Source: Variovorax sp. HW608 (GTDB lineage: Bacteria > Pseudomonadota > Gammaproteobacteria > Burkholderiales > Burkholderiaceae_C). Taken from it: a DNA stretch of 64,000 nt. The stretch spans positions 3,746,229 through 3,810,228 of the forward strand of contig NZ_LT607803.1 of NCBI RefSeq assembly GCF_900090195.1, written 5' to 3'. The number at the start of each line of letters is the position of its first letter. Position 1 is the stretch's first letter. The position numbers were made by a program, and so were the translations under genes. Below the pieces are notes generated by a model. That model saw only the letters and a program-made list of their open reading frames with translations, was not told the origin of the DNA and made no database searches. This document shows, piece by piece, positions 52,789 to 62,427 of this stretch.

Positions 52789-52866
52789 CCTGAAGTTCCC
52801 CGAAGCGGCGAGCGAGATTCCTTTGTGACTCAAGCACTTGCTTGAGTTGGCCAGGAAGTTTTCTGT

Positions 52867-54603
52867 CTACGGCTTGATGTTTTGCACGAGCGCGAGGGCG
52901 CGCAGGTGAAGTGGCTGCGCGTTGGTGAGCAGCTCGAAGGTGGGCGCCTCGGGGGCTGCGTTGGGCGCGCGGCAGGTATTGCGCACGAGGGTGGCGAGCT
53001 CGGCCATCAGGGTGGAGAAGCTGTGCGCGGGCGTGCCGTCCTCCAGTGCGTGGTGCGACGCCTTCGCCTGAGCGGCCTTGGAGCGCGTGGCCGGTGCCAC
53101 GGGGTCACGCGCGGCCTTGGCCTGCTGGTCGGTGTCGGCGAACATCAACGCGCGCCAGGCCTCGCGCATGTGCCACTCGACGTAGTAGGCGAGCATGCAC
53201 AAGAAGATGTGCGCGCGCACCCGATCGGCCGTGTGGTGATGGATGGGGCGCACCTTCAGATCGATGGTCTTGAGCGAGCGGAACGCACGCTCGACGTTGG
53301 CCAGGGACTTGTAGTTGCGCACGCACTCAGCCGAGTCCATCTGCGCCGCGCTCACCGACGTGCGGATAATGTAGATGCCGTCCAGCGCCGCCTCGGCGGC
53401 GACGGCGTCTGTCCTGCGCGCGAAGGTGAAGGCGTTCTCGCCGATCACCAATTCGAAGTGCTTGGCGACCTTGTACTGGTTGACGAGCTTGCCCACACGC
53501 AGGCCGATCTCGTCCTTGCCGGCGAGCTTGCCCGCATCCACCCGGGCCTTGATCTTCGCGAGGCTGGCCTCAGTGGCTGCGAGCAGTTCCTCGCGCTTGT
53601 GCGTGCGCAGCTTGGCAAGCTCCGGATTGCGGCACGCCACCAGGCGCTCGCCGGGGAAGTCCGGCGAGCTCAGTTCGAGCAGGTTGCGCTCGTCGAACAA
53701 GCCCAGCTGCAGGTGTCCCTGCTCGACCAGCGCGCGGATCGAGGCGCTCTTCAGCGCACTGATCCAGCCCACGCCCTCGCACTCGCGCATCTCCTGGATG
53801 GCCTTGCTGGAGATCATGCCGCGGTCCCCCACCATCACCAACTGCTGGACGCCGAAGGCCTCGCGCAGCCGCTTGACCTCGGGCAGCAAGGTCTGGCTGT
53901 CGGCGACGTTGCCCTCGTGCACCGACACCGCCACCGGGCAGCCCCGCGCATCGGTGAGCAGCCCGTAGTTGACCTGCAGCATGCCCTTCCTGCCGTCTCG
54001 GCTGTAGCCGAGCCTGGCCAGAGGGCAGCAGTTGCCTTCGAAGTAACTCGACGACAGGTCGTACAGCACCAGGGCGCCAGCGCCCAGGTGGAGCGCGGCG
54101 AGCTTCTTCTGGATGCGATCCTGGCGCGCGAGCAGCCAGTCCATCGCCGCGTACAGGTCGTCCTCGTCGGCGTCGGCGACACCGAAGTCCTCGGCCAGCG
54201 TGGTGGTGTGCCACCAGCGCGTGGTCGCGAGCTTGGTGTGGGGGGCTGCGATGCGCGCGGCGATCATCGCGAGCACCAGGTCGCGCTCGCGGCAGGGCTT
54301 GGAAGAGAGCAGCGAGGCCATCTCCAGGGCCGCCATCGCGGCGCCAACGGCCTGCACATGGCCGTGGGGGCGCGAGCGCGTGATCTCGAACGCCGAGGCC
54401 ACCGGCACGAAGGTCTCGCCCTGCAGCGAGCGCCGGATGATCTCGATGAGTTCATCGGGCAGGTGCGAGAGATTGCCTAACGTCTCGTTCTTGACCTTGC
54501 CGTCCTCGCGGTAGCTGCGACGCAGCAGGTGGGTGCGATAGACCTGGTCCTTGTAGATGCGAGTCGTAGTGACGACGTGAGCGGTACCGGTGCGGGCTGC
54601 CAT
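52867..54603 (-). CDS. IS1634-type (IS4-superfamily) transposase
   Basis: 578 residues from ATG at 54603 (590 from 54639). DDE catalytic regions: first Asp in VLYDLSSSYFEGNCCPLA, second Asp in VMVGDRGMISSKAIQEM, Glu in YKSLANVERAFRSLKTIDL (Y-x4-E-R-x-F-x2-K). The insert-rich length and the N-terminal MAARTGTAHVVTTTRIYKDQVYRTHLLRRSYREDGK fit IS1634. The gene is intact. Base content is like the host. A promoter TTGACT-17-TAAAGT sits directly before the start. Confidence 0.92.
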   Translation of the reverse strand: MAARTGTAHVVTTTRIYKDQVYRTHLLRRSYREDGKVKNETLGNLSHLPDELIEIIRRSLQGETFVPVASAFEITRSRPHGHVQAVGAAMAALEMASLLSSKPCRERDLVLAMIAARIAAPHTKLATTRWWHTTTLAEDFGVADADEDDLYAAMDWLLARQDRIQKKLAALHLGAGALVLYDLSSSYFEGNCCPLARLGYSRDGRKGMLQVNYGLLTDARGCPVAVSVHEGNVADSQTLLPEVKRLREAFGVQQLVMVGDRGMISSKAIQEMRECEGVGWISALKSASIRALVEQGHLQLGLFDERNLLELSSPDFPGERLVACRNPELAKLRTHKREELLAATEASLAKIKARVDAGKLAGKDEIGLRVGKLVNQYKVAKHFELVIGENAFTFARRTDAVAAEAALDGIYIIRTSVSAAQMDSAECVRNYKSLANVERAFRSLKTIDLKVRPIHHHTADRVRAHIFLCMLAYYVEWHMREAWRALMFADTDQQAKAARDPVAPATRSKAAQAKASHHALEDGTPAHSFSTLMAELATLVRNTCRAPNAAPEAPTFELLTNAQPLHLRALALVQNIKP

Positions 54604-54610
54604 GCTGATC

Positions 54611-54639
54611 ACTTTAGGCGATGCATCTCCAATAGTCAA
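54611..54639 (-). promoter_or_regulatory. Promoter of the transposase gene
   Basis: On the minus strand, TTGACT (54639-54634), a 17-base spacer and TAAAGT (54616-54611) form a near-consensus sigma-70 promoter. Transcription would begin about at 54604, next to the ATG at 54603. The mRNA would therefore be almost leaderless. Confidence 0.6.
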
Positions 54640-54667
54640 CCTATTTTAGTGACTACATGTTACATCC

Positions 54668-54694
54668 AAAAAAATCCTCCACAGAGGAGGATTT
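54668..54694 (-). terminator. Rho-independent terminator of the MarR gene
   Basis: Stem AAATCCTCC (54672-54680), loop ACAGA, stem GGAGGATTT (54686-54694). On the minus strand the stem is followed by a run of T (54674 down to 54668). It lies 74 bases behind the MarR gene's stop and shields the transposase gene. Confidence 0.82.
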
Positions 54695-54767
54695 ATCAGC
54701 AGCGACAGGTACTTGCCGCCGTTGGCGTGACTACAGAGGGCGGGAACTCCGGTCTAGCGTCCCAGCC

Positions 54768-55265
54768 CTAGGACTGCGGCAGGTAGATCTTCTGCAGCAG
54801 ACGGATGAGCGTCTCGCGCTCGCGCGCCGTGAGCCGTGCGCTGGCATCGGCTTCGAGCTGCGTCACGGTACGCTCCGCCTCGCGGATCAGTTCCTCGCCG
54901 GCTGGCGTGAGATGCAGGCCGATCGCGCGCCCGTCGTGCGGATGCGGGCGACGCTCGATCAGGCCGCGGCTGTCCATCGCGGCGATCAGGCTCACGAGGT
55001 TGGGCGGCAGGATGTCGAGCGTGGCGCAAAGCTGGCGCGAGGTCGCGCCGGGGTTGTGCGCGAGCAGCGACAGCACCGAGAAATCCGCCTGCTTGAGCCC
55101 GTAGGCGGCCATGCGTTCGGCGAACACCTGGGTCACCACGAGCCAGGCCCTGCGCGCGTTGTAGCCGACGAAAGTCTCTAGCACGCGGGTATCCAGACGA
55201 TCGGACCGAGGGGCCTGTGCATGGTGGGGGACGACGGGCGCGGTTTTCTTGCGGGGTGCTGGCAT
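54768..55265 (-). CDS. MarR-family transcriptional regulator
   Basis: 165 residues from ATG at 55265 (MPAPRKKTAPVV). Winged helix: YGLKQADFSVLSLLAHNPGATSRQLCATLDILPPNLVSLIAAMDSRGLIERRPHPHDGRAIGLHLTPAGEELI, the usual MarR pattern with the DxR wing. A basic, unconserved lead-in of about 20 residues precedes the core. It lies 55 bases downstream of the acyl-CoA dehydrogenase on the same strand and may control the 55-64 kb catabolic genes (inference). Confidence 0.9.
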   Translation of the reverse strand: MPAPRKKTAPVVPHHAQAPRSDRLDTRVLETFVGYNARRAWLVVTQVFAERMAAYGLKQADFSVLSLLAHNPGATSRQLCATLDILPPNLVSLIAAMDSRGLIERRPHPHDGRAIGLHLTPAGEELIREAERTVTQLEADASARLTARERETLIRLLQKIYLPQS

Positions 55266-55320
55266 GGATGCGAGGGTAACTGCCTTCGGGGCCCATGCAG
55301 GCGGCGTTTTCCCGGGCGGT

Positions 55321-57045
55321 TCAGGCGGGCAACGGCAGGGTCGCCGCCTCGCAGGCACGCTTGATGATGCCAAGCCGCATCTCGAACTCGGGCAGCACCC
55401 AGCGCCGGAAGGCGGCGGCCGGTGCGGCCCACCGGGCGTCGCCCGGCGCGGCGTGTTCGAGCCGGGCCCAGGCCCAGGCCATGAATGCCAGCATCACCAC
55501 GCGCAGGTAGTCGTCGGCCACCTCGTAGGGAAGCTGCGCATCCTTCTGCGCCGCCATGGCGATGGTGGTCGTGAGATAGCGCAGCTGCGCGAGCCGCCGC
55601 TGCACGTCGGCATCGATCTCGCGCGAGGCATCGAGCTCGTCGCGCAGTTCGACCAGCAGGCCCGACATGCCGGCGCCGCCGTCGGCGAGCACCTTGCGCA
55701 CCAAGAGGTCGATCGCCTGGATCTCGTTGGTGCCCTCGTAGATCATGGTCACGCGCGAGTCGCGCACCACCTGCTCGATGCCCCATTCGCGCACGTAGCC
55801 GTGGCCGCCGAACACTTGCAGGCATTCGCTCGCGCCGGTGAAGGCCTGCTGCGTGCAGGCCGCCTTGATGACCGGCGTGACCAGCGCGCACCAGCGCTGC
55901 GCCAGTTCGCGCGCCTTGCCGTCTGCATCATGGCGCGCGACATCGAGCTGCACCGCGGTGCGGTATGCGATGGCGCGCGCACCGTCGATCCATGCGCGCT
56001 GCGTATCGAGGATGCGGCGGATCGCCGGGTGCTCCGCCACGAGGTCGGCCGATTCGCCGCCACGGCTCGCGGGGGCCGGGCCCGGCGCGCGCATCTGGCG
56101 GCGTTCGTGCGCATAGGCGTCGGCCTTCTGCCAGGCCGCATCGAGCAGGCCGATGCCCTGCAGGGCGACGTGCAGGCGCGCGGCGTTCATCATCACGAAC
56201 ATCGCGGCCAGCCCGCGGTTCGGCTCGCCGATGAGCCAGCCGGTCGCATCGTCGAAGCGCATCACGCAGGTCGAGCTGCCGTGCAGGCCCATCTTTTCCT
56301 CGATGCGCTCGCAGTGCACCGCGTTGCGCGAACCATCGGGCAGCACCTTGGGCACGAGCACCAGCGAGAGGCCCTTGGGGCCCGCCGGCGCGTCCGGCAG
56401 GCGGCACAGCACGAGGTGGACGATGTTGTCGCTAAGGTCGTGCTCGCCGCCGGAGATGAAGATCTTGCCGCCCGAGACGCGGAAGCTGCTGTCGGCCTGC
56501 GCGACGGCGCGCGTGCGCACCTGGCCGAGATCGCTGCCGGCATGGGCCTCGGTGAGGCACATCGTCGCGAGCCATTCGCCGGTCGCGATCTTCGCAAGGT
56601 AGCGCTCTTTGAGCTCATCGCTGCCATGGTGGCGGATGCACTCGTAGGCGCCATGCAGCAGGCCGGGCGCCATCGTCAGGCCATGGTTCGCGGCGCTGAG
56701 CCATTCGTAGAGCACCGCTTCGAGCACCGAGGGCAGTCCTTGGCCTCCGTCGTCTGTCGCGGCCGAGAGTGCCGGCCAGCCGCCATCGACGAAGGCGCGG
56801 TACGCATCGCGAAAGCCCGGCGGCGTGACGACTGCGCCATCGATCAGCCGGCAGCCGATCTCGTCGCCGTCGCGGTTGATCGGCGCGATGACTTCGGCAA
56901 CGAACTTGCCTGCTTCCTCGAGCACCTGGCTTTGCAGCGCTTCGTCGTAGTCGGCAAAGGCGGGCAGGGCGTTCAGGCGGGGCACGGTGCGGAGCACCGC
57001 ATTGAGGATGAAGCCCACATCTTCGGGGCGAGGTTGGTAGTTCAT
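55321..57045 (-). CDS. Acyl-CoA dehydrogenase (long, with C-terminal extra domain)
   Basis: 574 residues. FAD/substrate motifs: MCLTEAHAGSDLGQVRTRA and FRVSGGKIFISGGEHDLSDNI, and the catalytic base region QVFGGHGYVREWGIEQVVRDSRVTMIYEGTNEIQAIDLLVRKVL. The segment after about 470 is the extra C-terminal domain of the larger acyl-CoA dehydrogenases (DmdC/AidB-like size). It introduces an alpha-beta double bond into an acyl-CoA and passes electrons to ETF. It follows the esterase gene by 10 bases. Confidence 0.9.
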   Translation of the reverse strand: MNYQPRPEDVGFILNAVLRTVPRLNALPAFADYDEALQSQVLEEAGKFVAEVIAPINRDGDEIGCRLIDGAVVTPPGFRDAYRAFVDGGWPALSAATDDGGQGLPSVLEAVLYEWLSAANHGLTMAPGLLHGAYECIRHHGSDELKERYLAKIATGEWLATMCLTEAHAGSDLGQVRTRAVAQADSSFRVSGGKIFISGGEHDLSDNIVHLVLCRLPDAPAGPKGLSLVLVPKVLPDGSRNAVHCERIEEKMGLHGSSTCVMRFDDATGWLIGEPNRGLAAMFVMMNAARLHVALQGIGLLDAAWQKADAYAHERRQMRAPGPAPASRGGESADLVAEHPAIRRILDTQRAWIDGARAIAYRTAVQLDVARHDADGKARELAQRWCALVTPVIKAACTQQAFTGASECLQVFGGHGYVREWGIEQVVRDSRVTMIYEGTNEIQAIDLLVRKVLADGGAGMSGLLVELRDELDASREIDADVQRRLAQLRYLTTTIAMAAQKDAQLPYEVADDYLRVVMLAFMAWAWARLEHAAPGDARWAAPAAAFRRWVLPEFEMRLGIIKRACEAATLPLPA

Positions 57046-57055
57046 GGCATCGACT

Positions 57056-58777
57056 TCAAGGCGTGCGGGTGCGGCAGGCGAAACTCGCTGCCGACTCCGT
57101 ATCGCCGCCGGTGTAGACCGCGACTTGCGGATAGGGGCACAGCGGCCGCGTGCGGCGCGGCGACCAGTCGGCCGGGATCTCGGGATTGACCGCCGTAGCG
57201 CCAGCGCCGCGCGCGGAGGCGATCACGCGCTCGGGGGCCTGGCCCTGCTCGACCCAGTTCACCAGCGCGCTCAGCATGTCGAACTGGTCGGTGGCCGGAC
57301 CGCCGGCGCAGTGGTTCATGCCCGGTACCGGGAAGTAGCGTGCGAAGGCCGATGCATCGCCACCGTTCGCGCCTTGCAGCCGCTCGTACCAGGCCGCGGT
57401 GTCGTCGGACGAGAACACCGGGTCGCTCGTGCCGTGGTAGACGATCAGCTTCGCGCCGCGGTCGCGGAGCTGGGAAAGGTTCGAGGCATCGGGCGGCGAC
57501 ATGAAGGACATCGCCGATTCGCGGTAGATGCCGCTGGCGGCATCGATCAGCGGCGCGTCCTTGTCCATGTCGAAACCGAGCGCGAACGGCAGTCCGCCGG
57601 GGCGGTTCGAGAGCGGCAGCGTCGTGAAGATGAAGCCGACCGCGCCCGCATCGCGCGTCGGCGGGCTCGCGAACTTCCATTCGCGCCAGTTGCTGCCGGT
57701 CACGCCCGAATCGAACGGAAAGCTGTTGTAGATCGGCTTGCCGGCACTGTTGCGCGCACCCGCGAAGACATTGCCGAGCGCGGTCTTCTGCTGTGGGGTG
57801 AGGCATTGGCCGTCGCGCGCGCCGGTGCAGGTCGGCACGTCGGTATCGAGGTGGAAGCGTGCCTGGCAGGCTTTCACGTCGGAGACGATGCCGTCCGCGA
57901 GGCCGTCGAGCGCATCGCAGCGCGCGAGCACGCGGTCGGCGACCAGCTTCATCTCGGCGGGCGTGAAGGCGCTCTGCAGATCGGGCTGGCCGGCCGCGGT
58001 GGTTGCGCTTGCGACCTTGGCGTATTGCTGCGCGCCGTAGAGCTGGGCCACCGCGGCGCGCGGCAGGTTGTAGCCGGGGTCGCCGGCGAGGACGCCGTCG
58101 TACTGCCCGGGCGTGCGCGCCGCCGCGACCATCGCGTGCCGTCCGCCGTTGGAGCAGCCGACGATGTACGACCGGTCGGGGCCGCGTCCGTAGGCCTGCG
58201 CGATGAGGTTCTTCGCCATCGGCGTGATCTGCGCGACCGCGTTGTAGCCGTAGTCGAGCCGCGCCTGCGGATCGATGCCGAAGCGCGGGCCGAGCGAACC
58301 CGCGTGGCCCGCATCGGAGCTGATGACCGCGAAGCCCATCTGCAGTGCAGTGGTCGTCGGGCCGCCGCCGCCGATGCCGCCCGTCGCCGGGATCACGACG
58401 CCATCGAGCCCGCCGTTGGCCTGGTAGAAGAAGCGGCCGTTCCATGCGAGCGGAAGGCGCATCTCGAAGCCGATCGCGTAGCGGTTGCCGTCGACCGGGC
58501 TCGTGCGTTCGTTCATGTGGCCCTGCACGAGGCAGTGCGCCGGCACCGGGACGCTCGCGTTGCCGACGCCGATCGTGCCTGCCGCGACCGATGAGACCTG
58601 CGTGTAGACCGTGCCCGGCAACGCGGCCTTGGCGGCGAGGTCGTTGCAGGACTGCAGCGCACCGGGCCGCGCCGCGCCGAGCTTCGGCGGTGAGCCCCCC
58701 GCGCTGGCACATGCAGCGATCAGGGCAGCAGAGCCCAATGCCGCGGTCCACAGCGGCAGCTTCATCCGTGCATCCAT
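57056..58777 (-). CDS. Tannase/feruloyl esterase family lipoprotein
   Basis: 573 residues. The signal MDARMKLPLWTAALGSAALIAAC carries a lipobox (IAAC, Cys at about 23), so it is probably anchored in the outer membrane. Nucleophile elbow YIVGCSNGGRHAMVAAAR with Cys next to Ser, acid side KLIVYHGTSDPVFSSDDTAAWYERL, and His followed by Cys in PGMNHCAGGPATDQFD. In this family the two Cys form a disulphide that holds Ser and His together. It hydrolyses ester bonds of phenolic or related acids outside the cytoplasm; the exact ester is unknown. An importer and acyl-CoA genes lie around it. Confidence 0.88.
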   Translation of the reverse strand: MDARMKLPLWTAALGSAALIAACASAGGSPPKLGAARPGALQSCNDLAAKAALPGTVYTQVSSVAAGTIGVGNASVPVPAHCLVQGHMNERTSPVDGNRYAIGFEMRLPLAWNGRFFYQANGGLDGVVIPATGGIGGGGPTTTALQMGFAVISSDAGHAGSLGPRFGIDPQARLDYGYNAVAQITPMAKNLIAQAYGRGPDRSYIVGCSNGGRHAMVAAARTPGQYDGVLAGDPGYNLPRAAVAQLYGAQQYAKVASATTAAGQPDLQSAFTPAEMKLVADRVLARCDALDGLADGIVSDVKACQARFHLDTDVPTCTGARDGQCLTPQQKTALGNVFAGARNSAGKPIYNSFPFDSGVTGSNWREWKFASPPTRDAGAVGFIFTTLPLSNRPGGLPFALGFDMDKDAPLIDAASGIYRESAMSFMSPPDASNLSQLRDRGAKLIVYHGTSDPVFSSDDTAAWYERLQGANGGDASAFARYFPVPGMNHCAGGPATDQFDMLSALVNWVEQGQAPERVIASARGAGATAVNPEIPADWSPRRTRPLCPYPQVAVYTGGDTESAASFACRTRTP

Positions 58778-58815
58778 CTTTGCGTCTCCCGGCGACGATT
58801 CGCCTCGTTGTCGTA

Positions 58816-59544
58816 TCAGCGCCGCTTGGCGCCGAGGTAGGTGTCGATCACCCGCGAATCGCTCGCGAGCTGGCGCGCTTCGCCTTCGACACTCACGCTG
58901 CCCATCTCCAGCACATAGCCGTGATCCGCGACTTCGAGCGCCGCGCGCGCGTTCTGCTCCACGAGCAGGATCGTCACGCCGGTCTGGCGCAATGCGCTCA
59001 CGGTGCGGAAGATCTCCTGCACCACCAGCGGCGCGAGGCCGAGGCTCGGTTCGTCGAGCATCAGCAGCGAAGGCCGCGACATCAGCGCGCGTCCCACCGC
59101 GAGCATCTGCCTCTCGCCGCCCGAGAGTGTGCCCGCGAGCTGCGTGCGGCGCTCCTTCAGGCGCGGGAAGATGGTGTAGACCTCGTCGATGCGTTCGCGC
59201 CACTGGCGGTTGCCAAGGCGCACCTGGCGAAAGCCGCCGAGCACGAGGTTGTCTTCCACCGGCATGGTGCCGAACAGTTCGCGCTTCTCGGGCACCAGCG
59301 CGATGCCGAGCATCACGCGCTCTTCGAGCGACAGGCCGTCGATCGGCTGGCCGCGGAACTCGATCACGCCCTTGGACGGCAGCACGCCCATCAGCGCATT
59401 GAGCAGCGTGGACTTGCCCGCGCCGTTGGGGCCGATCACGGTGGCGACGCTGCCCTGGCCGGCTTCGAGGTCGATGCCGTGCAGCACCTCGGCGCGGCCG
59501 TAGCCGGCGCGCAGGTTGCGGATTCGCAGGAGGGGCGTGGTCAT
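58816..59544 (-). CDS. ABC transporter ATP-binding protein, LivF type (second importer)
   Basis: 242 residues. Walker A GPNGAGKSTLLN, Q-loop and LivF-like EERVMLGIALVPEKRELFGTMPVEDNLVLGG, signature TLSGGERQMLAVGRAL, Walker B LLMLDEPSLGLAPLV, H-loop LLVEQNAR. It overlaps the end of the upstream fused permease-ATPase gene by about one base on the same strand. Member of the importer 58.8-63.6 kb. Confidence 0.9.
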   Translation of the reverse strand: MTTPLLRIRNLRAGYGRAEVLHGIDLEAGQGSVATVIGPNGAGKSTLLNALMGVLPSKGVIEFRGQPIDGLSLEERVMLGIALVPEKRELFGTMPVEDNLVLGGFRQVRLGNRQWRERIDEVYTIFPRLKERRTQLAGTLSGGERQMLAVGRALMSRPSLLMLDEPSLGLAPLVVQEIFRTVSALRQTGVTILLVEQNARAALEVADHGYVLEMGSVSVEGEARQLASDSRVIDTYLGAKRR

Positions 59545-59545
59545 G

Positions 59546-61354
59546 TCAGTGTTCCGTTCCGAGATACGCCGCGCGCACTTTGGGGCTTTCCTGCACTTCG
59601 GCCGGCGTGCCTTCCATCAGGTGCGTGCCGAACTCCATCACCACGATGTGGTCGCAGATGTCCATCACGAGGTCCATGTCGTGCTCGACCAGCAGGATGC
59701 TCATGCCTTCGTTGCGCAAGGTGCGCAGCACGTCGGCCAGCGCCTGCTTTTCCTTGTGCCGCAGGCCGGCCGCGGGCTCGTCGAGCAGCAGCAGGGCCGG
59801 GTCGGCGCACAGCGCGCGGGCGATCTCCAGCAGGCGCTGCTGTCCCATCGCGAGGTTGCCCGCGAGTTCGTGCAGGTAGTCCCCCATGCCGACGCGCTGC
59901 AGTTGCCGCTCGGCTTCGCGGAACAGCTGGCGCTCCTCGGCACGGTCGGTGTGCAGCATCGCGGCGACGGCGCCCTTGCCGCCGCGCAGATGCGCGCCGA
60001 GCGCGACGTTCTCCAGCACCGTCATGTCCGGCACCATCTTCACGTGCTGGAAGGTGCGCGACACGCCGCGCTCGGCAATGGCGCGCGACGAAAGACCGCC
60101 GATGGCTTCGCCGCGAAAGCGCACCTGGCCGCCCGAGAGCGAAAGCACGCCGGTGACGAGGTTGAAGGTGGTCGACTTGCCCGCGCCGTTCGGACCGATC
60201 AGGCCGACCACCTGGCCCGCGCGCGTCTGGAAGCTGATGTCGTTCACCGCCACGAGGCCGCCGAAGGTCTTGCGGATCGACTGCACGTCGAGCACGACCT
60301 CGCCTGGCGCGGGCTTGGTGCGGACCGGAAGATCCGCCGCGTCCTGCCAGTCCACCACGCGCTGCCTGCGCGGCAGCCGCCGGTCGATGAAGTCCCAGAG
60401 CCCGTCCGGCAGGTACTTGAGCACCAGCACGATCATGATCCCGAAGACGATCAGCTCGTAGCTGCCGCTGGTGCCGATGAGCTTGGGCAGCAGCACCTGC
60501 AACTGGTCCTCGAGCAGCTTGACCACGCCGGCGCCGGCGATCGCGCCCCAGACATGCGCCGCGCCGCCGAGCACCGTCATGAAGAGGTACTCGATGCCCA
60601 TCTTGATGCCGAAGGGCGACGGGTTCACCGTGCGCTGGAAGTGCGCGAAGAGCCAGCCCGAGACCGACGCCAGCATGGCCGCGAGCACGAAGATGCCGAC
60701 CTTGTGGCGCAGCGTGTTGACGCCCATCGCCTCGGCCATCTGCGAGCCGCCGGCCAGCGCGCGGATGGCGCGGCCGCTGCGCGAATCGAGCAGGCGGATC
60801 ACCGCGAACGCCGCGAGCAGCGCGAAGGCCCAGGTGACGGCGTAGAACCCGCGCTGCTGGCCGACCTCGAGGCCGAAGAGCGCGAGGCCCTTGACGCCGA
60901 GGATGCCGTCGTACTTGCCCAGCGCCTCGAGGTTGCCCATCAGGTAGTAGAGCGACAGCGCCCAGGCGATGGTCGCGAGCGGCAGGTAGTGGCCCGACAT
61001 CCGCAGCGTGATGCCGCCGATGACCGCGGCGCTGATGCCCGTCAGCGCCAGGCCGATGAACAGCGTGAGCCAGGGCGAGAGGCCGTAGTTCACGCTCAGG
61101 TAGGCGGTGGTGTAGGCGCCGATGCCGACGAAGGCCGCCTGCCCGAAGGAGGTGAGGCCGCCCACGCCGGTGAGCAGCACGAGTCCCAGCACCGGCAGCG
61201 TGTAGATGCCGATGTAGTTGAGCTGGATGATCCAGAAGTTGGGCAGCGGAAGCAGCGGCAGCAGCGCGAGGACGGCCACCAGTGCGAGCGGGCCCCAGGT
61301 GCGCAGTCGGTTCTTGCGCGCATTCGCGACGGGGAGATTCAACGTGGCCTGCAT
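59546..61354 (-). CDS. Fused LivM-type permease and LivG-type ATPase
   Basis: 602 residues. Residues about 15-325 are a LivM-like permease with about nine membrane helices (LALVAVLALLPLLPLPNFWII, TSFGQAAFVGIGAYTTAYLSVNYG). After a linker at 330-360, an ABC domain follows: Walker A GPNGAGKSTTFN, LivG loop RGVSRTFQHVKMVPDMTVLENVALG, signature NLAMGQQRLLEIARAL, Walker B LLLLDEPAAGL, H-loop ILLVEHDM. Fusion of these two subunits in one chain is known in Burkholderiales. ATG at 61354 is chosen because it follows the permease stop directly; 61369 is also possible. Confidence 0.88.
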   Translation of the reverse strand: MQATLNLPVANARKNRLRTWGPLALVAVLALLPLLPLPNFWIIQLNYIGIYTLPVLGLVLLTGVGGLTSFGQAAFVGIGAYTTAYLSVNYGLSPWLTLFIGLALTGISAAVIGGITLRMSGHYLPLATIAWALSLYYLMGNLEALGKYDGILGVKGLALFGLEVGQQRGFYAVTWAFALLAAFAVIRLLDSRSGRAIRALAGGSQMAEAMGVNTLRHKVGIFVLAAMLASVSGWLFAHFQRTVNPSPFGIKMGIEYLFMTVLGGAAHVWGAIAGAGVVKLLEDQLQVLLPKLIGTSGSYELIVFGIMIVLVLKYLPDGLWDFIDRRLPRRQRVVDWQDAADLPVRTKPAPGEVVLDVQSIRKTFGGLVAVNDISFQTRAGQVVGLIGPNGAGKSTTFNLVTGVLSLSGGQVRFRGEAIGGLSSRAIAERGVSRTFQHVKMVPDMTVLENVALGAHLRGGKGAVAAMLHTDRAEERQLFREAERQLQRVGMGDYLHELAGNLAMGQQRLLEIARALCADPALLLLDEPAAGLRHKEKQALADVLRTLRNEGMSILLVEHDMDLVMDICDHIVVMEFGTHLMEGTPAEVQESPKVRAAYLGTEH

Positions 61355-61355
61355 G

Positions 61356-62396
61356 TCAATGATCCTCATCCGAGTGGCCGCTGCGCAGCGAGCGCCACAA
61401 CAGAACCGGAAGGATGATCGTGAACACGATCACTTCCTTGAACGAGCTGGCCCAGAACGAGCCGAAGGATTCGATCACCCCGACGCCGAGCGCACCCACG
61501 AGCGCGCCCGGATAGCTTGCGAGCCCCGCGATCACGCCGGCCACGAAGCCCTTGAGGCCAATCAGGAAGCCCGAGTCGTAGAAGATGGTGGTGGTGGGCC
61601 CGATCAGCAGGCCCGAGAGCGCGCCGATCAATGCTGCCATCGCGAAGGTGAGCTGCCCGGCGGCCTGCGTGGAGATGCCCATCAGCCGCGCACCGAGCCG
61701 GTTGACGGCGGTCGCGCGCAGCGCCTTGCCGTAGAGCGTGCGCTCGAAGTAGAGCCACAGCATCACGATCAGCGCGGCGGAGGCGAGGAAGATGATCACG
61801 GCCTGTCCGTTGACGTTGAGCGGCCCGATCGAGAAGCGGTCGTCCCAGAACGGCGGGTTGCGGAATCCTTCGGCGCCGAAGAACAGCAGCCCGAGCCCGG
61901 TCATCGCGAAATGCACGCCGACCGAGACGATCAGCAGCACCAGCGAACTCGCGCCCGCCAGCGACTGGTACGCCACGCGGTAGACCAGCGGCCCGAAGGC
62001 CGTGACGATGCAGAGCGTGAGAAACGCCTGCACCGCCAGCGGCAGGTTGCGCGGCGCGGCCCACGCCGACACCGCGCAGACGACGGCCGGCAGCACGAAG
62101 ATGCGCGCGGCCGCCTTGATCGCCGGCGCGATGCGGCCGCGGTGACGCCAGGTGCCGACGAGCTCCATGGCGGCCGCGACGCCCGCGAGGATCAGCAGCA
62201 GCCAGACCGTGCCGGGCACCTTGCCGGTCTGGAAGATGGCGAGCGTGAGCGCGCCATAGGCGACGAACTCGCCCTGCGGGATGAAGATGACGCGGGTCAC
62301 CGTGAACACGAGCACGATGCCCATGCCGAGCAGCGCGTAGATCGCCCCGTTCGTGAGTCCGTCCAGCGTCAGGATGCTGGCAATTGAGAAGTCCAT
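61356..62396 (-). CDS. Branched-chain-type ABC transporter permease, LivH type (second importer)
   Basis: 346 residues, longer than usual LivH (about 290). Start [49 protein letters not shown] is typical. An extra hydrophilic/hydrophobic insertion at about 75-125 ([26 protein letters not shown]) explains the length. The inner-loop motif [41 protein letters not shown] is intact. It forms a channel with the fused permease-ATPase. Confidence 0.88.
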   Translation of the reverse strand: MDFSIASILTLDGLTNGAIYALLGMGIVLVFTVTRVIFIPQGEFVAYGALTLAIFQTGKVPGTVWLLLILAGVAAAMELVGTWRHRGRIAPAIKAAARIFVLPAVVCAVSAWAAPRNLPLAVQAFLTLCIVTAFGPLVYRVAYQSLAGASSLVLLIVSVGVHFAMTGLGLLFFGAEGFRNPPFWDDRFSIGPLNVNGQAVIIFLASAALIVMLWLYFERTLYGKALRATAVNRLGARLMGISTQAAGQLTFAMAALIGALSGLLIGPTTTIFYDSGFLIGLKGFVAGVIAGLASYPGALVGALGVGVIESFGSFWASSFKEVIVFTIILPVLLWRSLRSGHSDEDH

Positions 62397-62427
62397 GGCG
62401 GGGCTCTGCGCGATTCGCTGGCTGCGC

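Larger units (their letters stand above)
52820..54660 (-). mobile_element. Insertion sequence of the IS1634 family (ends not resolved)
   Basis: The intact transposase at 52867-54603 marks the element. I could not find convincing terminal inverted repeats or a target duplication by eye, so the limits are approximate. A perfect palindrome ACTCAAGCA-CT-TGCTTGAGT lies near the left limit (52828-52847). The right limit lies somewhere before the MarR-gene terminator at 54668. Confidence 0.55.

Noticed and set aside
52828..52847. Palindrome ACTCAAGCA-CT-TGCTTGAGT as terminal repeat of the IS
   Set aside because: It is a self-contained palindrome, and I found no matching copy at the other end of the element; it may be a target site or an operator.
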